Below are positions 58,826-64,000 of a stretch of DNA of 64,000 nt, in pieces. Numbering within the stretch: the stretch's first letter is position 1; each line of letters opens with the position of its first letter. Position numbers and translations under genes: made by a program. The notes beneath the pieces are model-generated. The model was not told where the DNA came from. It ran no database searches and worked only from the letters and a program-made list of their open reading frames with translations. The stretch spans positions 62,001 to 126,000 of the forward strand of contig MU394053.1 of the NCBI GenBank assembly GCA_022578605.1, in the 5' to 3' direction. The DNA comes from Camillea tinctor. Its lineage: Eukaryota; Ascomycota; Sordariomycetes; Xylariales; Xylariaceae.

Positions 58826-59898
58826 GGTCACTCTCGTGTGATGGTGACAGTGATGACCATCAAAGAGAGAGAAGCTGTAGAGGCAGAAGTGGTGATGGTG
58901 GCAGTGAAGGTGGGAATGGGATGAGTGAAAGAAGTAAAAAGAAGAAGAGGAGGAGGAGAAGGAGGAGGAAGAAGAAGAAGAATGAGAAAAATATTGACTT
59001 GAAAACAGGAAGAAGAGGAAAGTTCTCAGTGGGGTATCATCATAAGAGGGAGATCTGGAAAGGAAAAAAAATGTGCATCCAGTTCACAAATTAGATAGAC
59101 CCCATTAGCTGCCGACTATAACAAAAAAAAGGAGTTATTGGAAGATATGTACTGTTATAGTCGACAACATGGTTGGGAATGGGTATCGACATATACATAA
59201 GAACTTGGACCAACTAACAAACAACCAGAGAGGAGGCATGGGCTTTGGGACGTTTTTATTTTTATTTCTTTTTAAACATTGACCTGACAAGTGTTTGGCG
59301 GGGTTAGATTCTGCCGGGAGAGCTTGCACTTTGTTTGTCTGAAATAGGTAGGCGGTGACATAAAAGCTGTGGTGGGGGGAGGGGAGGTACCTTAGTACGA
59401 TGTATAACTAAAAGTACGTTGGTACCTACATAGTAGGTATGTGTTATGCAAGTAAATACATCTTTACTTGTATATATGGGTATGGTAAGGGCTGTGTGTG
59501 TGTACTATGTAGGTAGTAGTGTACCTGGTAGAGAAAGATTCTGATAATCTCATGATAGGTTTGTTACCCCTCTTTGTTTTATTTTATTTTATTTTTACTT
59601 CTTTGACTTTCACACCTATCCATACCTATGAGTTTGGTGTAATGATCTTGTCAATTGGGGTGTGTGGTACCTAAACAACCCATTATAAGTAAAACCTGAA
59701 TCCCAAACCCTCAAGTTGGTTTAAGCATACTTACCATACAATGTAATGATAATAATAAAAATAATAAAAATAATAATGGTACAACTATGAATACGATTTG
59801 TCTCCGGTCAGAAGTACGGTTATGGCCAACTCATATAATACTAAGTAATCTATGAGAAAAGCCCACCTCCTCCTCCCCCTCTCCTCTCTTCACTCCGT
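58826..59898. other. intergenic, NAA25 promoter side
   Basis: Purine-rich on the plus strand (58,930-59,030, a CT leader for the minus-strand gene), then TAGGTA words and ATAA/AATA repeats near 59,745-59,775. No gene supported. Confidence 0.6.
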
Positions 59899-60332
59899 CT
59901 AGTAGTCTCGAGGCAAGTTAGTCATTATATTCGAATCCGACTGCGAATTCCTTCTGTGATAAAAGGGGTGCTTCTGGCGGCTTACCCATTCCTTCTTACA
60001 CGCGCGATAGGCCCTATAATAGAAAAAAGATCAACTTCCACGCTGCTTAACGCCTCCCTTTCCCCTCTTCCCCTTGGGGCTACTCACTCAAAATAGTCGG
60101 TACACATCTTCCTGTCGCCCCCATTCCGGTTCAGACATCGTATGCTATGCGCCGCCGCCTCTTGGCAAGGATCGAAGTACTCGCTCCGGGATTTGCTGTT
60201 CGGCAAAGAAGAAAAAGAGTGGTTAACGGAGGGCAATTGAGTCGTTAATCGAAGAGGGTGGCCTTACTTCTGGAACTTATGTTTCGTCTCCTTGTCCCAT
60301 GGATCTTTCTTAGTATCGGCGCCGGAAGACAT
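59899..60332 (-). CDS. COX23: Cox23-type twin Cx9C mitochondrial protein
   Basis: Small intermembrane-space protein of the CHCH fold imported by the Mia40 pathway and needed for cytochrome c oxidase assembly. Three minus-strand exons, 60332-60268, 60195-60088 and 60013-59899, make 95 residues; the gene is easy to miss because no exon is a long open frame. Both Cx9C pairs are present: [11 protein letters not shown] and CTDYFEAYRAC, preceded by SEYFDP and joined by [10 protein letters not shown], as in Cox23. There is no separate presequence; the start is [15 protein letters not shown]. The tail after ACKKEW ([12 protein letters not shown], about 30 residues) is not conserved in the family that I recall. 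A GTAAGC follows KEW, so an unspliced or alternative 3' end is possible. The core assignment does not depend on it. Confidence 0.85.
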
Positions 60333-61798
60333 GTTGGGTCATGAGGTGCGACAATTGGCTTGATTGAATGATATGTAGCAGTAGCAGTGCAGGTAAGTCG
60401 GTAAGTAGGCAAGTAGATACTGACGATAATTTCTGTGACGTGATGACGGGAAGCAGACTACCTAACGAGGTCGCTAATCTCGGTTAGGTAAGTGTACTGA
60501 TTGGTCTGTGCTGTATCTAAAATGTCAGGACTTACTGCTTAGGTAGCTACTACGTTAGGGCTTTAGTTGGCAAATAGTGCTGTAACTTTTTCAAATCTGT
60601 AAGCTTAAGTAGGTAGATATAAAAATACTACATTAAAAGTATTTTGCTAACTGTACACTCCCACTAGCCAACATGAACGCCAGGTTAATTTATATAAGCT
60701 TAAAGCTTGTTTATTATCATCTAAACTTGAACCGAGGTACGTTACCTAACACTTAGGTATAACCTACCTAGGTAGGTTACTACATTATGGCAAGGTTCCT
60801 TTGCATCTATTTAAGGAGATAGTTGTAAGATTTAGTAATGTGGTCCTGATGAGAATTCACACATGCGATGAAACTTCAAACCGATAGAGGACTCTAGTGT
60901 TTAATATTTTACTTAAGATACTCCAAAGGATGATTATATAAACAACTAGTATGGAGGACGAGATATTGCCATAAATTGAGTGTGGATATTTCGAGTACAG
61001 GAGCTGGGGATGATACGCCAAAGGTCCCCCATATCTATTATATCCAATCTGCTAGAAACCAAGATCCGAGATCTGGTATCCAAGCTTTTGGATCGTTTGT
61101 GCCCATGTTACTGGTTGGTCTTCGTCTAAATATAGATACCCGGCTAAAATTACAAGGAGTTTGGGAATTAAGAGGGTATAGGTTGCTGTATCACTTGCCA
61201 TGTTGGTATTTACAGAAAATCCTCGTGCGTGGGGGGCTGTTTACACCGCTGGGAATATTTGGGTCTGAGCATTCGGTTTATATTCACTACCTAGGATTGT
61301 GATGGAGTACAGTAAAAAAAAGAATTCGTCGCAATTTCGCAGTGAGCTTTGGAAAGGGAGTAAGTATAATGTACCTAACCCTTCAACCTACATACAGTTG
61401 AACCACCCTTACTACTACATTTAAGAACGCCTCCTCTGCCTGGTATAAAAGCGAGGTGACATATGATATGTTTGATGTGTAGGTATGGTTATTATTACTT
61501 ACGTATTGTGGATTTGGAAATATTATAGTAAAAGTAAGACTGCATTCGCGCACCTCCAACCATATGAAGAGCTCACCTCTGGGATGGTTCGGCATGGAAT
61601 CAGAGACGCTATATCGGTGTAAATTACCTGGCTTTACGCGTCTTTCGTAGTCATCGCGTTTACTTTCCTTGCCTCCCCTCTCCCGGCCTCTTTGACCAGC
61701 CAGTACACTATATCTTTTTTCTTTCGCATTCAAGAAAACCCAACTTGATCATAAATCATCATTGGAGACTTCAGAGTCTAATAAATTAGTAATAAAAA
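60333..61798. other. intergenic, no supported gene
   Basis: 1.5 kb with AT-rich sections and TAGGTA/TACCTA words; contains a 20-bp perfect palindrome. The frame at 60,976-61,302 begins on TTG and shows no family likeness. A minus-strand frame at 61,383-61,733 is likewise unsupported. Confidence 0.6.
60760..60779. repeat. 20-bp perfect palindrome
   Basis: TAACCTACCTAGGTAGGTTA reads identically on both strands. It is built from two inverted copies of the TACCTA word that recurs in intergenic DNA across the window. Confidence 0.9.
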
Positions 61799-62566
61799 TC
61801 ACTCTTTTATGGCGAAGACCCAGTCCATAGTCGCGCTCTGCGGTGTCCCTAGCGACCTCTTCATCCAGCACACTTGTGAGCCCTGGTAGTTCCCCCAGCC
61901 CGCCCCGACACACGTGCTCCGCGCATTGCACGCGTCGATGCAGTCCTCGGCTGAACTCGTGTTCTCGTGGATGTCGTCCACCGTGCCGCTCGCCGAGTTG
62001 TAGTCGATGCTGCATATAATGTTGAAAGTGCTGTCGCTCCCCGTCGGTGTATACGTAGTCCCGTTGGCCGCCGGGCATGTGATGGGTGACGAAGCTGAGT
62101 TAGATCTAATATCCCTCCCACATCAAACGTTAACTACGTTAACCCGTCTCAAGAAAGGGATTGATAAGTATAAAATATCATAAACTTACGTCGATGATGA
62201 GCCTTGGTTTCTGAGCCCGAGCCCCACTCCCAATCCAACCGCCAAACCGATGACTAGTAGAGCTAGTAATGGGCCGAAAATCAGAAAGAAACTTTTCTTC
62301 CTCAACCCTAGATACTTCCTCTCTTCTGGCGCACCGGGAGGTGGCCCGTTCATATACGCGCTCCCTTGCGATGCGCCCCAACCAGGTTGATTTATCAGAG
62401 GATACGGTGACAGATGATTGTAAGCCTGCGGTGCCTCGTAAGACGCGTCGTGTGCTAGTGGATCGTACGGCTTCTCTATGACTGGTCCCTCGATAACCTG
62501 GGGCAGCTCTGGTTCTGGCCTGACTTCTAGGCCAGGCTGTTCTTGGTAGTGCTTGTTGGGATCCAT
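61799..62566 (-). CDS. single-pass membrane protein with cysteine-rich ectodomain
   Basis: Two exons, 62566-62190 and 62105-61799, joined by an 84-nt intron in phase 2; 227 residues. Residues 1-90 are cytosolic-like, Pro/Tyr/Glu-rich. A basic turn (RKYLGLRKK) precedes one strong membrane helix at about 92-118 (FFLIFGPLLALLVIGLAVGL). The remaining 105 residues hold six cysteines (ITCPAANGTTY, ICSIDYNS, AEDCIDACNARSTCVGAGW, SQVCWMK) and end WVFAIKE. This pattern recurs in fungal surface proteins and resembles an Apple/PAN- or WSC-like carbohydrate- or protein-binding module, with no signal peptide, so type II orientation. Function unknown; sensing or adhesion at the cell surface is an inference from topology. 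The start ATG was chosen over an upstream TTG in the same frame. Confidence 0.85.
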
Positions 62567-64000
62567 CTTCTTCCTTCCACGGTCCAATTGTTGTTACGGA
62601 TGATGTTCAATCTCGCGGAGGATGTAGCGATTGTAACTTATTATCTATAGCATTCAGATGCAAGAGGGCGAGCACAAAGTAAAAGAAACAAAATGGCGGA
62701 TCAGAAAAAAAGGATGGGGAAAAGAGAGACAGATATAATGGAAGCATGTCACACTGGATGATATGGATGTCGTCGTCTCACTAGTCGGGGGTTCGATTAT
62801 TCAAGTTCGCATCTGCTGCATATGTACCTAACCTAGGTATGTATGTAGGACTAGCCCCTGCTACCTTGGGGTTTGGTGCGCCAGATCCCGAGGATACATA
62901 TATACATAGCCTGGTCGAAAAGGTCAGATAGGAAAAGCTTACCCTTTTGTAATGGGCTTAGCAGTGGTTTTTTACCTGCTGGTCGCGATCAACCATTAGC
63001 GATCCAGCGCTAGTATGCGAAGGAGATCTTTTTTAGGCGTTAAGCCTTGTGGATGTCGATCAGACCCGAGTGCTGGTTCCTATGTTCTCATGTAGCTTAT
63101 TCACGCACTTGTAATGGCGGGTTGGGGGCTAGCGTTCTACATGTGCGTGCTCAATGCGTCGCTCTCCTTATATTATTTCCCAAATAAAGTGAGCTGAATC
63201 AAGAAGTTCAAAGAGGTATGTACGAACGAAGACTCAGCCATGATGATGACAGCCCCCCCTGGATGGGGACATATTGACTGGAAGCAACCTTGGCTGTAAC
63301 TCTGTGTCTTTCTCCCTTTCTATTCCTTTCTGTTTCCATTTGACACAAGTCTGAAGTGGTATGTAGTAGGTCGATATACGCGAAACCACGGAAGTTGAGT
63401 CTTAAAAGGATATTGGGGTAACTAGGAATTTTGTTGATCGCTCGGTAAGGTAAATGAAAAGAAGACAAAATAAGCAAATAGAACAGGGATAGGTTTTAAT
63501 GGCCGCTTACTCAATACCTACTACTACCTAGGTAGGGATGTAAGCACTCACATCATGGCTAGATGATACTATCAGGGAAAGAACATAATAATAATGGTCA
63601 TATATACGAGAAAACATACTACTACTTTAACTTGACTCTTGCATGAATACTGCAGGATTCGTTCCAGAGAAAAACTAGCTGGTGAAAGGCTCGAATGGGG
63701 TAAGTGTCGTTGCGGATTTGAAATGTGCATCTCTCTGTTATTTTATCTTGCCCGGTATAGTTATATGAAAGCTACAAAAGCTAAAACGTCTCTAGCTTGA
63801 AGAGAAAAAGCATTAAAAACGACAAGAGAAATATGCAGACATTTCAGGTGGAGGCTACCCAAATTGGAGACAATGGTGTGAGGCCTCGGCGAATGGCGTT
63901 TTAAGAGAGCGAGAACCTGTCAGCATCATGCTGAGGCAATGATCCCCTTGTGTATATGCACTGCGCCAGACCCGAAACCCTCTCAATCCTCGAGTGCGAC
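62567..64000. other. intergenic to window end, no supported gene
   Basis: 1.4 kb. Two minus-strand frames are open to the window edge from stops near 63,850-63,900 but are too short (about 30-48 codons) to call. No RNA gene seen; the B-box-like string near 62,790 has no matching A box or arms. Confidence 0.5.

Noticed and set aside
60976..61302. 108-codon plus-strand open frame
   Set aside because: TTG start, no domain, sits in AT-rich intergenic DNA.
63842..64000. Possible C-terminus of a minus-strand gene cut by the window edge
   Set aside because: Two frames are open for 30-48 codons to the edge; neither has a recognisable motif, so it cannot be told from chance.

Overview
The window is nuclear DNA of a filamentous ascomycete (Pezizomycotina, probably a sordariomycete). 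Genes are split by short GT-AG introns of about 50-280 nt. Intergenic stretches are 1-5 kb long and full of homopolymers, polypyrimidine leaders and TACCTA/TAGGTA words. The protein families (fungal delta-12 desaturase, FunK1 kinase, DUF3425-type bZIP, GT90, GT31) fit this placement. No CRISPR, rRNA or bacterial-type feature is visible. Exon joints below were placed by eye from splice sites, reading phase and family alignment.

Layout. 1.0-2.5 kb: delta-12 fatty acid desaturase (-). 6.4-13.5 kb: two same-strand genes of unknown function whose N-terminal helical domains look alike, separated by a tRNA-derived SINE with a perfect 14-bp target-site duplication. 15.3-20.9 kb: divergent housekeeping pair, chaperonin CCT2 (-) and translation initiation factor eIF3b (+). 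24.2-26.5 kb: TBC-domain protein lacking the usual catalytic fingers. 31.0-34.3 kb: polytopic GT90 (CAP10-like) glycosyltransferase. 35.4-40.4 kb: a small locus resembling secondary metabolism: a flavin monooxygenase fused to a polytopic membrane domain, a convergent bZIP regulator, AP-1-like repeats upstream of the monooxygenase, and the frameshifted start of a cytochrome P450. 41.3-43.7 kb: FunK1-type kinase. 49.3-51.0 kb: GT31/fringe-like glycosyltransferase. 53.0-62.6 kb: a run of minus-strand genes: calmodulin-like protein, NatB auxiliary subunit (Naa25/Mdm20), Cox23-type twin-Cx9C protein, and a membrane protein with a small cysteine-rich ectodomain.

How the genes relate. Most are independent housekeeping genes: lipid desaturation, protein folding, translation, N-terminal acetylation, mitochondrial copper/COX assembly, secretory-pathway glycosylation. 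The only stretch that looks like a co-regulated system is 35.4-40.4 kb. It has lost at least one gene (the P450), so it is either a remnant cluster or a minimal two-gene regulator/enzyme unit. The clearest mobile-element signal is the SINE at 10,996-11,411. Several perfect palindromes (14.37-14.55 kb; 60.76 kb) have no explanation from the gene content.
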